This document shows, piece after piece, positions 25,160 through 33,957 of a stretch of 64,000 nucleotides of DNA (position 1 is the first letter of the stretch; each line of letters begins with the position of its first letter). The DNA lies in NCBI RefSeq assembly GCF_025736875.1, contig NZ_CP107052.1, positions 2,064,501 through 2,128,500 of the forward strand. The letters run 5' to 3'. The notes under the pieces are model-generated. The model had not been told where the DNA came from, searched no databases, and saw only the letters and a list, made by a program, of their open reading frames with translations. The translations under genes and the position numbers were made by a program. The stretch comes from Candidatus Kirkpatrickella diaphorinae (lineage in GTDB: Bacteria > Pseudomonadota > Alphaproteobacteria > Acetobacterales > Acetobacteraceae).

Positions 25160-26275
25160 TTAACCGTCACCGGGCTCATCATAAGGGAATGCGCGTGCAT
25201 TTCCCGCGATCCATGCAAGATAGACCTTTTGGCCCGGTTGAATGGATGCGGAATATTGCATTGGCATGCGCCGGATGTCCACTTCCGTTCCATCACTGAG
25301 TTTGCAGCGAAGGTGAATATGGTCCCCATTATGCCGTATGTCCTGAATGATGGCCTCCAGAGGGGCCTGATCCTCCTCATCGAGCTGCGCGCCCGTCAGG
25401 GATAAGGCGATCTTCTCCGGTGTGACGCATAAAGTGCAGAGATGATCCTCCTCCACATCTTCCGATGACTGGGCGGAGACCATCGTGCCGCAGGGGAGGC
25501 GGATTTCCGCAATGTCATCAATGTTCCTGACAACGTAACCTGTCATAAGGTTGGCGTGGCTGAAAATGCGCGCAACATGGGGGGAGGCCGGGCGGTCCAT
25601 CAATGTCGGCGCGTCCGCACATTGCTGAAGCGTCCCACCACGCAGCACGGCGATCCGCCCGGAGCTGAAAAAAGCCTCGTCCCGCAGACGCGTCAAATGC
25701 AGGATTGTCAGGTTGAGGGCGCGTTGCAGCATCATGACCGATTTGGCGCATCGCGCCCGCGCGTCGTCGCTTAACCCTTCAAAAGGACGGTTCAGGATCA
25801 GTATATCGGGGGCATAAGCAAGAAGCCTGCCTAAACGCGCTCTGAACCGCATTTCATCATCCACTGCATCCGGGCGCAGATGCGTATGGGGGTCAAACCC
25901 AAGTAGCGCGCCGATCCTGCCAATGCGTTCCGTCATCGCGGCTCGTTTCTCTCGGCGTGCGCGAAGAGGGAAGGCAATATTGTCGTAGATGGAAAGATGG
26001 CTGAAAAGCCCATCCCGCCCGTCAAGCGCACCGACAGCGCGTTGATCCGGGGGAAAATGCGTGCAGTCGATCCCGGAGATGAAAATCCGGCCGGAAGGCG
26101 CCGCAATCTGACCCATGACGATGTCCGTCAGGCGGTCCATGATGGCCGCGTTGTCACTCAGGACGGTCAGGTGCTCATATGGCTTGACTTCGAGCGAAAA
26201 TGGGCCTGAACTCGAAGTTAAGCAAATGTCGTGCAACGCGAGAGATGCAGCATCCTGCTGCTTCGGGTCATGCAT
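25160..26275 (-). CDS. PotA-like ABC protein lacking all ATPase motifs (pseudo-ATPase)
   Basis: 371 residues from the ATG at 26275; longer starts would cross into the divergent gene's control region. The overall layout is that of a polyamine-type ABC ATPase: RAVGALDGRDGLFSHLSIYD aligns with the Q-loop segment, FPLRARR with the helical domain, RIAVLRGGTLQQCADAPTLM with the D/H-loop region, and a TOBE-like C-terminus follows. But the P-loop is LSDNAAIMD (40-47), the LSGGQ signature is VDDEM (138-142), Walker B is LILNRPFEG (159-167) without Asp-Glu, and the switch His is Arg196. It cannot hydrolyse ATP by the known mechanism, yet the frame is intact. Confidence 0.78.
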   Translation of the reverse strand: MHDPKQQDAASLALHDICLTSSSGPFSLEVKPYEHLTVLSDNAAIMDRLTDIVMGQIAAPSGRIFISGIDCTHFPPDQRAVGALDGRDGLFSHLSIYDNIAFPLRARREKRAAMTERIGRIGALLGFDPHTHLRPDAVDDEMRFRARLGRLLAYAPDILILNRPFEGLSDDARARCAKSVMMLQRALNLTILHLTRLRDEAFFSSGRIAVLRGGTLQQCADAPTLMDRPASPHVARIFSHANLMTGYVVRNIDDIAEIRLPCGTMVSAQSSEDVEEDHLCTLCVTPEKIALSLTGAQLDEEDQAPLEAIIQDIRHNGDHIHLRCKLSDGTEVDIRRMPMQYSASIQPGQKVYLAWIAGNARAFPYDEPGDG

Positions 26276-26354
26276 GAAACCTCGGCATTCTGTCGCTCGT
26301 TTTGAAGGCTTGGCCGAATATCGGACCCGACCCATCCTTACCAGGAGAATTGCG

Positions 26355-26633
26355 ATGAGAAAGCATAACGTCAAGCACCTCGCCAAGGAAACAACTCAAT
26401 CCGCGCAGGAGCAGATTGACTCGCTGAAATCGCAGTTGGAGCAGCTCCTGAATGGCCGCATCAACCCTGCCCTGCTTGTCGCTGCGGAGAAAGCAGACCA
26501 CGCTGTCGCCAATGCACGTGAAATCGGACACGCACAGGTTGAAAAGGTCGAATCGCGCGTCCGCGCCCGTCCGGTCCCTGCGATGGTGATATCCGCCCTC
26601 GTCGGATTTGTTCTGGGCCGACTTTCCAGATAA
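26355..26633 (+). CDS. DUF883 (ElaB/YqjD/CsbD-like) membrane-anchored protein
   Basis: 92 residues with the ribosome binding site AGGAGA seven bases before the ATG at 26355. A long helical stretch (SAQEQIDSLKSQLEQLLNGR onward) is followed by VRARPVPAMVISALVGFVLG and a final RLSR, the DUF883 tail that anchors the protein in the inner membrane. E. coli relatives bind ribosomes in stationary phase; here the role is inferred only. It is divergent from the pseudo-ATPase gene and is followed by a holin-like membrane protein, the usual YqjD-YqjE pairing. Confidence 0.88.
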   Translation: MRKHNVKHLAKETTQSAQEQIDSLKSQLEQLLNGRINPALLVAAEKADHAVANAREIGHAQVEKVESRVRARPVPAMVISALVGFVLGRLSR

Positions 26634-26751
26634 ATGGTTTTCCGTTACCTGATGATGCGAAGGGGTCACCCATCTGCGCCACAGATGATGCGTCCTTCAT
26701 ATCGGGTGTAAAGCCCTCAATAAAGCGTCAGAAGAAGAGAGTGAGCGAAAC

Positions 26752-27183
26752 ATGAAACTCATCGACGTCGGGCAGGAAGCCGTCAAAGCGCAGGGCGATG
26801 TGATGCAGCGTGTCGCGGCACGATGGGGGCGGCGGGCTGCGTGGTTCGTGCTGGCGGCGATCTTCGGTGTGTTTGCGCTGGTCTCCCTCCATGCTGTCCT
26901 CTGGGCCGGTGCGCTGGTCGTTCTGCATTTCAACCCCTTGACGGCGGCGGTCACGGTGCTGGGCATTGATGTCGTCATCATGTTCATCTTCTTCCTCCTT
27001 GGCACAAGGCATGTTGCGGACCCGCTTGAATTCGAGGCGCGCCTGCGCCGGGATCGCAAATTTGCGGAACTGCGCCAGACTCTCGCTCTTTCCACGTTTA
27101 TCGGTTTGCTTATAGGCCCGGTGGGGCGGTTTTCTGGACGTCAGGCTTTCAAGGTTGCACGCAATATCTTTTTCCGCCGCTGA
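26752..27183 (+). CDS. YqjE/phage-holin-superfamily-like membrane protein
   Basis: 143 residues. Two strong hydrophobic segments (WFVLAAIFGVFALVSLHAVL and LTAAVTVLGIDVVIMFIFFL) sit between charged ends, as in the small putative holin-like proteins that accompany DUF883 genes. The C-terminal third (FEARLRRDRKFAELRQTLAL) is helical and basic, with a further weak hydrophobic stretch. It probably works with the DUF883 protein at the inner membrane; no direct function can be given. Confidence 0.75.
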   Translation: MKLIDVGQEAVKAQGDVMQRVAARWGRRAAWFVLAAIFGVFALVSLHAVLWAGALVVLHFNPLTAAVTVLGIDVVIMFIFFLLGTRHVADPLEFEARLRRDRKFAELRQTLALSTFIGLLIGPVGRFSGRQAFKVARNIFFRR

Positions 27184-27374
27184 TGTCTTGACGGTGCCGG
27201 GCGCTCAACCGTCCGGCCTGAAGCGATCATTGTCGCTTTTCGACGCAACAAATGTTATAAAGCCGCGCATTACCTGTTTCGGGATTACCCCGAAGAGAAA
27301 GATCGCCGCGCGGCGCTTACGGCTGAATGCGCCATGCTGGCGGGAAGAGAGAGGTCGCGCGACGCGGTCCAGAC

Positions 27375-27569
27375 ATGCTTGCTGAGTTCAATCTGTTCGG
27401 CGTTCTGATCGCGCCCATCGCCATCTACGCACTCTTCGCCATCCCTTTGACTTTAATGCTTCGCTTCATATTATGGCGTGTTGGTGCTATGTCATGGTTC
27501 TGGCATTGGCCGCTTTTCCAGATCGCGCTTTATATCTGCGTCCTGTGCCTGATGGTTGTCTATGTCTGA
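27375..27569 (+). CDS. DUF1656 small inner-membrane protein (AaeX-like)
   Basis: 64 residues, start ATG at 27375 (MLAEFNLFGVLIAPIAIYAL), two transmembrane segments and a WRVGAMSWFWHWPLFQIALY linker characteristic of DUF1656. These proteins accompany HlyD-type efflux adaptors in aromatic-acid or fusaric-acid exporters. It stands 63 bases before the HlyD gene. The ribosome binding site is weak. Longer upstream starts add only an unrelated leader. Confidence 0.88.
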   Translation: MLAEFNLFGVLIAPIAIYALFAIPLTLMLRFILWRVGAMSWFWHWPLFQIALYICVLCLMVVYV

Positions 27570-27632
27570 AATCCTTGCCGGAAGACGCTTCTCGTTATCG
27601 CGTGACGTCGCAACGCGGAGAGAATTTTTATC

Positions 27633-28535
27633 ATGAAAGCGCTGATCCGGGTGGCGTTGACCGCTTTCGTCCTCATCTGCGCGGCGATGCTCTTCTATAC
27701 TCTGTGGCAGACTTACATGATCGCGCCTTGGACGCGGGATGGGCGGGTGCGTGTCTATGTGGTCAAGGCCGCGCCTGAGGTTTCCGGCACGGTTGTTAAT
27801 GTGCCGGTCCGGGATAATGATTACGTCCATAAGGGTGACCCTCTTTTCGTCATTGATCCGATCCGGTTCCGACTGGCATTGAAGCAGGCAGAGGCTGAAC
27901 TTGCTGCGGCACGGGAAGACCTCAAATTAAGGCAGAGCGATGCGAAGCGTCGGCGCGGCCTTAATGGGATCGTCTCGCGGGAAGAGCAGGAAATCTATAA
28001 TTCGAACGTTGAGACGCAGATTGCCGCAGTCAATGCTGCTTCTGCGCGCGTGGATACGGCCCGCCTCAACCTTCAGCGCTCCATTATTTATGCATCGGTT
28101 GACGGTTACGTCACCAATCTCAATCTCCGTGTCGGTGATTACGCGGTGGCCGGTCAATCAAGGATCGCCGTGATTGATGCCCATAGTTTCTGGATCAATG
28201 CTTATTTTGAAGAAACGAAAATGTGGGGCGTGCATGTCGGGGATGTCGCGCGTGTCAAGCTGATGGGCTATCGTGACCTGTTACCCGCGCATGTCGTCTC
28301 TATCGCCCGGGGCATCAATGATCAGAACGGCCAGCCGGACGGGCTGGGCTTGCAGGATGTCAACCCGATTTTCACCTGGGTGCGCCTGGCGCAACGTATC
28401 CCCGTCCGTGTGCAGCTTGACAGCGTCCCGGATAATATCCTCCTCGCTGCCGGTATGACATGCACGGTCACGGTTGGTGAGCCGGGAAGGGGGCAACGCG
28501 GGCGTCTGACAACATGGTTACAGAACCATTTATGA
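27633..28535 (+). CDS. HlyD-family periplasmic adaptor (AaeA/EmrA-like)
   Basis: 300 residues. One N-terminal membrane anchor (IRVALTAFVLICAAMLFYTL) is followed by the biotinyl-lipoyl half VVKAAPEVSGTVVNVPVRDN, a coiled-coil hairpin (LKQAEAELAAAREDLKLR), a second lipoyl half ASVDGYVTNLNLRVGDYAVA and a beta-barrel segment ending LLAAGMTCTVTVG. It bridges an inner-membrane exporter to an outer-membrane channel. Its stop overlaps the outer-membrane factor gene by ATGA. The FUSC permease that normally completes this type of efflux unit is not in the neighbourhood. Confidence 0.92.
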   Translation: MKALIRVALTAFVLICAAMLFYTLWQTYMIAPWTRDGRVRVYVVKAAPEVSGTVVNVPVRDNDYVHKGDPLFVIDPIRFRLALKQAEAELAAAREDLKLRQSDAKRRRGLNGIVSREEQEIYNSNVETQIAAVNAASARVDTARLNLQRSIIYASVDGYVTNLNLRVGDYAVAGQSRIAVIDAHSFWINAYFEETKMWGVHVGDVARVKLMGYRDLLPAHVVSIARGINDQNGQPDGLGLQDVNPIFTWVRLAQRIPVRVQLDSVPDNILLAAGMTCTVTVGEPGRGQRGRLTTWLQNHL

Positions 28536-30085
28536 CCGCGCACGCACGCCACTTCAAGGGGTTGGCCAGCCTCATTCTGGCGGCGGCTTTCGGGCTGAAT
28601 GCATGCACGGTCGGCCCCGATTACAAGCCCGATAAAATGGATCTGCCGGGTCGTTTTACCGAGGCCCCCCACCAGGCGACGCCAGCGGACATTGCCGCTA
28701 GTGAGGCGGCTTTGCGAAACTGGTGGGCGTCTTTTGGGGATGCCACGCTGACGGATCTGGTGCAGCGGGCCATTACCGGCAATTACGACCTCAAAATCGC
28801 CGACCAGCGCATCATCGCTGAGCGCAGCTTGCGGCAACGCGTCGCCTCCTCCTGGTACCCCCAGCTTGACATTAATGCTGGCGGGGGCACGAACCGCTAC
28901 TCAATCGCGATCGGTAACTGGCCTCTCCGGCCGGGCAATCCAGCCAATCACCCGCAGGCTTCCGTGCTGACTTACGGCGCGACAGCAAGTTGGGAACTTG
29001 ACGTGTTCGGGCGCATTCGGCGGGAGGTGGAGGCGAGTGACCGCGCCATTGACGCCAGTATTGAAGCGCGCCGGGCGACCCTGATGGTGTTACTTTCCTC
29101 CGTCGCGCGAAATTACATCCTCCTACGCGGCACGCAGCTCAAACTTTCCATTGTCATGGCCAATGTCGTCCGCGCGGAGGACGCGCTGCGCGTCACAGAG
29201 CAGCTTTACCATGAGGGTGTCAGCAACACGCTGCAAATCGCGCAGGCGCAGAGTGAGCGTGATCGGGAGCGGGCGGAGCTTGAACCCCTTCAGCTCAAAT
29301 GTGAGAAACTGATCCACGCGATCAGCGTCCTGCTTGGGGAAATGCCCGGGGATTTGCGGGCGCGTCTCGATATCCCGATGGAGACGCTGCATCACAGGCA
29401 AAGCTGGTATCTATTGCCGCGCGTCCCGACCTTACCCGCGACGCTTCCGTCAATCGTGGTGGCTAATCGGCCCGATATCCGCCAGGCGGAGCGGGAATAT
29501 GCTGAGGCCACGGCTGAAATCGGTGTTGCTGTCGCCCAGATATACCCGCAATTTTCGATCCCGCTGACGTTTAATCCCAGCGCTTCAGCCATGTATCAGG
29601 CCTTCCAGATCAATGCGATGAGCTGGAGCGCCTTGCTGATGGCGAGCCTGCCCGTGATGCATGGCGGACGACTGACCGCCCAGATCGCCGCGGCGCGGGC
29701 GCGGGCGGAAGCCAGTCGTCAGGCCTATCGCAAATCGGTGCTGACGGGATTTCAGGAAGTCGAAGATGCGTTTTCCTCCTGGACGCATGATGCGCAATGG
29801 GTGACGAAACTTCATCTTGCAGCCCATGAGAGCGCGATTGCATCCGACCGCGCCCGTCGCCTTCATGCTGCAGGGCTGATTGATTTCCTCAATGTTCTGG
29901 CAACGCAGCAGGCAACGCTTGACGCGCAAAATCGGGAGGCGGATGCGCGTATTGCCAATGTGCTGGACGCTGTTGACCTGTATGTCGCCATCGGCGCCGG
30001 GTGGCAGGGTAACGCCCTGCGCGACACGCAACTTCCCGTCAGTGTCACAAAGCAGAACGCCTTATCACGCGCTTTCTCGCGTTGA
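28532..30085 (+). CDS. NodT-type outer-membrane efflux lipoprotein
   Basis: 517 residues from the ATG at 28532, which overlaps the HlyD gene. The signal peptide ends in the lipobox LNAC followed by TVGPDYKPD, the standard start of NodT/OprM factors. Two TolC-like repeats follow, with SWELDVFGRIRREVEASDRA in the first and VVANRPDIRQAEREYAEATA and QIYPQFSI in the second. It should form the trimeric outer-membrane tunnel for the HlyD adaptor. Substrates are unknown; aromatic acids are the guess from the AaeX/AaeA-like neighbours. Confidence 0.94.
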   Translation: MTAHARHFKGLASLILAAAFGLNACTVGPDYKPDKMDLPGRFTEAPHQATPADIAASEAALRNWWASFGDATLTDLVQRAITGNYDLKIADQRIIAERSLRQRVASSWYPQLDINAGGGTNRYSIAIGNWPLRPGNPANHPQASVLTYGATASWELDVFGRIRREVEASDRAIDASIEARRATLMVLLSSVARNYILLRGTQLKLSIVMANVVRAEDALRVTEQLYHEGVSNTLQIAQAQSERDRERAELEPLQLKCEKLIHAISVLLGEMPGDLRARLDIPMETLHHRQSWYLLPRVPTLPATLPSIVVANRPDIRQAEREYAEATAEIGVAVAQIYPQFSIPLTFNPSASAMYQAFQINAMSWSALLMASLPVMHGGRLTAQIAAARARAEASRQAYRKSVLTGFQEVEDAFSSWTHDAQWVTKLHLAAHESAIASDRARRLHAAGLIDFLNVLATQQATLDAQNREADARIANVLDAVDLYVAIGAGWQGNALRDTQLPVSVTKQNALSRAFSR

Positions 30086-30165
30086 AAAAGGCTTGATTCG
30101 CGTCCGCGATATGCCGACATTAGACTGTAATTCCAGCGTTCTGGATGGTGGGGAGGCGAATCCGC

Positions 30166-31086
30166 TTGAGTGACTTATACGCTGCATTAGGCGTGGCCCG
30201 AGGGGCGTCGGATAAAGATGTCCGCAATGCCTATCGCAAGCTGGCGAAGCAATATCATCCTGACCATAATGCCGGTAAACCGGAGGCTGAAGAGCGCTTT
30301 AAGAAAGTCACTGCCGCCTATAACATCCTGGGCGACAAGGAGAAGCGCCAGCGTTACGACCGTGGCGAAATTGATGATGACGGCAATGAGCGCGCACCTT
30401 TCGGCTATGGCGGCGGCGGGTTTCGCGGTGGCGGGCCGCGTCAGGGCGCGCAAGGTTCTTCTTTCTCGGAAGAAGATCTCGGGGCTTTCTTTTCTGACAT
30501 GTTTCAAGGCGGGGGCAGCCCTTTCGGCGGCGGCTTCCATCAGGCTGGCCCGCACATGCGTCGCCCCAGACGCGGCGCTGACCGCACCTACACATTGCGC
30601 ATCAGTTTTGAGGACGCTGTTTTAGGCACCTCAAAACGCATTACCCTGCCCGAGGCCGGAACGGTCGATGTGCGCATTCCCGCCGGTATCGAAGATGGCA
30701 AAGCCCTGCGCCTGAGCGGCAAAGGCGCGCCCGGGACCGGTGAAGGCGCACCATCCGGTGATGCGCTGGTGACGATTCAGGTGGCGCCGAGCACGGTTTA
30801 TACGCGCGAGGGCCGAAATCTGACGGCATCCGTGCCTGTCGACCTGGCAACCGCCATCCTTGGCGGGAAGATCCTCGTGCCCACGCCGCAGGGGCCTGTC
30901 ACCATGAAGGTGCCGCCGCATTCAGACACAGGCTCGAAACTCCGCCTTAATGGTCGCGGCGTGGCGGCGCACGGTGCGCACAAGGCTGGTGATCTGCTCG
31001 TGACATTGCAGGTTAAAATCGGCCAGGTTGATCCAGCGCTGGAGGAATTCCTTCGTAGCCGCTCCAGCGCGGAAGGCGCGGCGTGA
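30166..31086 (+). CDS. DnaJ-like co-chaperone without zinc finger (CbpA type)
   Basis: 306 residues if it starts at the TTG at 30166 (MSDLYAALGVARGASDKDVR), the usual J-domain start, with GGGGAGG ten bases upstream; an ATG at 30145 would add seven residues. The J-domain carries HPD at 31-33, then a Gly/Phe-rich linker (FGYGGGGFRGGGPRQG) and the two client-binding barrels (RISFEDAVLGTSKRITLPEA, VPVDLATAILGGKILVPTPQ). The Cys-rich zinc domain of DnaJ is absent, as in CbpA. It stimulates DnaK ATP hydrolysis. Confidence 0.92.
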   Translation: MSDLYAALGVARGASDKDVRNAYRKLAKQYHPDHNAGKPEAEERFKKVTAAYNILGDKEKRQRYDRGEIDDDGNERAPFGYGGGGFRGGGPRQGAQGSSFSEEDLGAFFSDMFQGGGSPFGGGFHQAGPHMRRPRRGADRTYTLRISFEDAVLGTSKRITLPEAGTVDVRIPAGIEDGKALRLSGKGAPGTGEGAPSGDALVTIQVAPSTVYTREGRNLTASVPVDLATAILGGKILVPTPQGPVTMKVPPHSDTGSKLRLNGRGVAAHGAHKAGDLLVTLQVKIGQVDPALEEFLRSRSSAEGAA

Positions 31087-31087
31087 C

Positions 31088-31243
31088 ATGAATGACGCCT
31101 CTCATGTCGAGTCCGGAAGCACGGAAGGGCGGGATGAGGTCATTTCCATGGTGGCGGTCGGTGTCTTTGCTGTGCTTCTCGCCATATTGACGATTCATGC
31201 CATGATCGTGTCCAATGTCGGGTCTGAGTTCTTAAGACATTAA
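31088..31243 (+). CDS. Small single-pass membrane protein, hypothetical
   Basis: 51 residues, ATG at 31088, one base after the DnaJ-like stop. A charged N-terminus (SGSTEGRDEV) precedes one hydrophobic segment (SMVAVGVFAVLLAILTIHAM) and a short tail. It lies tightly between two co-directional genes, which supports translation. No family is recognised. Confidence 0.55.
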   Translation: MNDASHVESGSTEGRDEVISMVAVGVFAVLLAILTIHAMIVSNVGSEFLRH

Positions 31244-31264
31244 CTGAGAGGCGGTCCCGACCAT

Positions 31265-32788
31265 ATGAAGGCAGATATCAGCAAGCCGCCCTCTCGGGAG
31301 CAATCTTTCTCCGTCGTTTTTGCCGTCGAATTATGGGAGCGATTTGGTTATTACGGGATGCAGGCGATCCTCGCCGTCTATCTCGTGCAAAATCTCGGTA
31401 TGACGGACCGCACGGCGCTCGCAATTATGGGCGCTTTTTTTGCGCTCACTTATATCACGCCCGTTTTTGGCGGCTTTCTGGGTGACCGCGTCTTGGGTCC
31501 GCGTCGCGCGATGGTGTGGGGGGCCGCGATCCTTGCCGCCGGTTATTTTGTTCTGGCGATGGCCGATGCGCATCGGGCGTTGCTTTCCATGGCCATGGCG
31601 TCCATTTCTGCGGGTAACGGGCTCTTCAAACCGAATGCGGCCAATCTTGTGCGGCGCATTTACCAGGGTGATGACAAAAAGCTCGATAGTGTCTTCACGC
31701 TTTATTACATGGCGGTCAATGTCGGCTCGACCCTGTCCATGCTTTTTACACCCTGGCTGCGGGACCGATGGGGGCAGGAGAGCGCTTTCCTCACCTGCTC
31801 AGCCGGGCTGGTGATCGGGATCCTCTGGTACCTTTCACGGCGTCGCTGGCTGGTGAATGCGGGCGCCGCGCGCGACCAGCATCGACTGCCTCTCATGACG
31901 TTGATGGGTCTTCTGGTGGGGTTCATCGCGTTGATCGCGGCGCTGAGCATTGTCATTTTCAGCCCTGACCTCGCGCGGGTCTGTGTCTGGGGGGCGTGTC
32001 TCGCCGTCGCCATTTATTGGGGTATCCTGTTTTACCGCACGGAGGCGGCGCAGCGCCCGGGCCTCAAGCTGACTTATCTCCTCGCGTTGCAAAGTATGGT
32101 CTTTCTGATTTTTTACCAGCAGCAGGTCACTTCCCTGACGCTTTTCGCGCTCAGAGCCGTGGATGGGCGTTTTCAGATTGGCGGTGTGACGTTATTCCGC
32201 TTTTCGGCCGGGCAGTTCCAGGCCCTGAACCCGATCTGGATCATGCTCGTCAGCCCCTTACTGGCGCGCTTCTACCATGCGGCGGCCCGTCGCAACCGCC
32301 CGATTTCACTCGCGACCAAGATGCTCGTCGGTTTCATCCTCGTGACAATCGGGTTTTTTGTGTGGTGGCAGGCCGCGTCTCTCGCGACAGGGCGGATCTC
32401 CGCCTGGATCATGGTATTGGGTTACGGGCTTATTTCGGTTGCGGAGCTTCTGACAATGGCGCTCGGCCTGGCAGTCATCGCACGTTATACCGCCGCGCGC
32501 TCAAGCGGTTTCATGATGGGATGTCTCTATCTGCTTTGGGGTGTCGCCATGTATCTCGGCAGTCTCGTCGCCATGCACGCGGCGATGCCGGGCCCGAACC
32601 TGCCGGATGTCGTGGCATCCCATATTTACGGCCAGCTTTTTCGTGATCTGTTTATTGCCGGATTTGTGGCGACGCTTTGTATCGCCGCTTTCCTGCCGCT
32701 GGCCAGAAGGTGGGACAAAGCCCACCTCGCCAGCACGGGTGCGCCGCTGGATGATGCCGTGCAGGAGGTCGCTGGCATTCCCCTCTGA
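31265..32788 (+). CDS. POT-family proton-dependent di/tripeptide transporter
   Basis: 507 residues with about 12-14 membrane helices. The family hallmark ELWERFGYYGMQAILAVYLV near residue 22 contains the ExxERFxYY proton-coupling motif. GGFLGDRVLGPRRAMVWGAA is the MFS loop 2-3 signature, and NAANLVRRIYQGDDKK with FTLYYMAVNVGSTL matches the PTR2 region. It imports small peptides with protons across the inner membrane. It has its own gap after the small membrane protein gene and no obvious regulator nearby. Confidence 0.93.
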   Translation: MKADISKPPSREQSFSVVFAVELWERFGYYGMQAILAVYLVQNLGMTDRTALAIMGAFFALTYITPVFGGFLGDRVLGPRRAMVWGAAILAAGYFVLAMADAHRALLSMAMASISAGNGLFKPNAANLVRRIYQGDDKKLDSVFTLYYMAVNVGSTLSMLFTPWLRDRWGQESAFLTCSAGLVIGILWYLSRRRWLVNAGAARDQHRLPLMTLMGLLVGFIALIAALSIVIFSPDLARVCVWGACLAVAIYWGILFYRTEAAQRPGLKLTYLLALQSMVFLIFYQQQVTSLTLFALRAVDGRFQIGGVTLFRFSAGQFQALNPIWIMLVSPLLARFYHAAARRNRPISLATKMLVGFILVTIGFFVWWQAASLATGRISAWIMVLGYGLISVAELLTMALGLAVIARYTAARSSGFMMGCLYLLWGVAMYLGSLVAMHAAMPGPNLPDVVASHIYGQLFRDLFIAGFVATLCIAAFLPLARRWDKAHLASTGAPLDDAVQEVAGIPL

Positions 32789-32949
32789 GCCGCCCCTCGG
32801 CAAACTTGTGTTTCTAACTCACGTATAGACCGCAGGACGCTGCCGCCCCGAAACCGTTGACCTGACCGGTTTTTATTGAAGGTTGAGAGACTTGACCTGA
32901 CATGCATCAACGGTCAGAAGGCAACCGGACGGGGCGACCCGATTGATGG

Positions 32950-33681
32950 ATGCAGGACGGGCGACAGATGCGGTTTATTGAAACATTCGACCCGACATCT
33001 TTCGGGGACACAACGGTAAGCTTCCTCAGCGCATTTCTATTCGGAACGCTGATCGGTGCGGAACGGCAATACCGGCAACGCAGTGCCGGGGTGCGGACCA
33101 ACGCGCTCGTGGCCCTCGGGGGTGCGGCCTTCGTTGACCTCGCCCAGCGTATCGGTGGGGAGGTCGAGTCCCTCCGTGTCATTGCCTATGTCGTTTCGGG
33201 GATTGGCTTCCTGGGTGCAGGGTCCATCATCAAGGAAGGCGCCAATGTGCGCGGCCTCAACACGGCAGCGACTTTATGGTGCTCCGCGGCGGTGGGGGCC
33301 TGTGTGGGCAGTGACATGCTGGCGGAAGGGTTTCTGCTGACGTTTTTCGTAATTGCAGGCAATACAATTTTGCGTTCTGTTGTACGGTTCGTCGATCGCC
33401 TGCCGATCCGCTCTCGCACGATTGAAGCCGTATACGGCATCACGGCGCGCACATTGGATGAGCAAGTATCGTCCGTCGTGCAGAAGCTGCAATCCCGCCT
33501 GGAGGCCGATGATTACGTGGTCGGCAAGTTGACCGTGCGCGAAGATGGCGCGGACCATTCCGAGATCGACTTTAATCTGCTGACCTCGTCAAATGATATC
33601 GATGTGCTGAAGAAAATTGTTTCCGAAATGGCGGATGACCCGGAAATTTCGGAAATCAGCTGGACGGTCAATGCTGAGTAA
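32950..33681 (+). CDS. MgtC/SapB-family membrane protein
   Basis: 243 residues. The MgtC core covers about residues 17-140: LSAFLFGTLIGAERQYRQRS, GVRTNALVALGGAAFVDLA, GIGFLGAGSIIKEGANVRGL and NTAATLWCSAAVGACVGSD. A C-terminal ACT-like soluble domain follows. MgtC proteins help survival at low magnesium and, in pathogens, modulate the F-type ATPase; which applies here is unknown. An ATG at 32968 is an alternative start. The 161-base leader shows no magnesium riboswitch I can recognise. Confidence 0.92.
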   Translation: MQDGRQMRFIETFDPTSFGDTTVSFLSAFLFGTLIGAERQYRQRSAGVRTNALVALGGAAFVDLAQRIGGEVESLRVIAYVVSGIGFLGAGSIIKEGANVRGLNTAATLWCSAAVGACVGSDMLAEGFLLTFFVIAGNTILRSVVRFVDRLPIRSRTIEAVYGITARTLDEQVSSVVQKLQSRLEADDYVVGKLTVREDGADHSEIDFNLLTSSNDIDVLKKIVSEMADDPEISEISWTVNAE

Positions 33682-33804
33682 GCAAGTCGGCGGATAGGTT
33701 GCCCGGGCCGCAAGGTGCGGCAGCTCCGTCTCACAGGCCCAAAAAAACCGCAAAGAGGGACTGGACTTGCACCCCGCTCTCATTTAAATCGGAGCCAGCT
33801 GTGT

Positions 33805-33881
33805 GGCGGATGTAGCTCAGCTGGTAGAGCGCCGGTTTGTGGTACCGGTGGTCGCGGGTTCGAGCCCCGTCATTCGCCCCA
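33805..33881 (+). tRNA. tRNA-His (anticodon GTG)
   Basis: The extra 5' G (33805) typical of histidine tRNA is followed by acceptor GCGGATG, which pairs with CATTCGC; then C73 and an encoded CCA ending at 33881. D-arm GCTCAGCTGGTAGAGC, anticodon GTG at 33839-33841 in TTGTGGT, and T-arm GGGTTCGAGCCCC are all present. Confidence 0.97.
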
Positions 33882-33957
33882 GCCTTTTCTCAAGAACTTC
33901 TATGAGCATCACCGGGTCGTCGCGACGCGCCGCCACCCTTCCTGACATATTGTCGAT

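Noticed and set aside
32789-32949. Possible magnesium riboswitch before mgtC
   Set aside because: Short inverted words exist but no M-box or mgtA-like leader architecture can be recognised.
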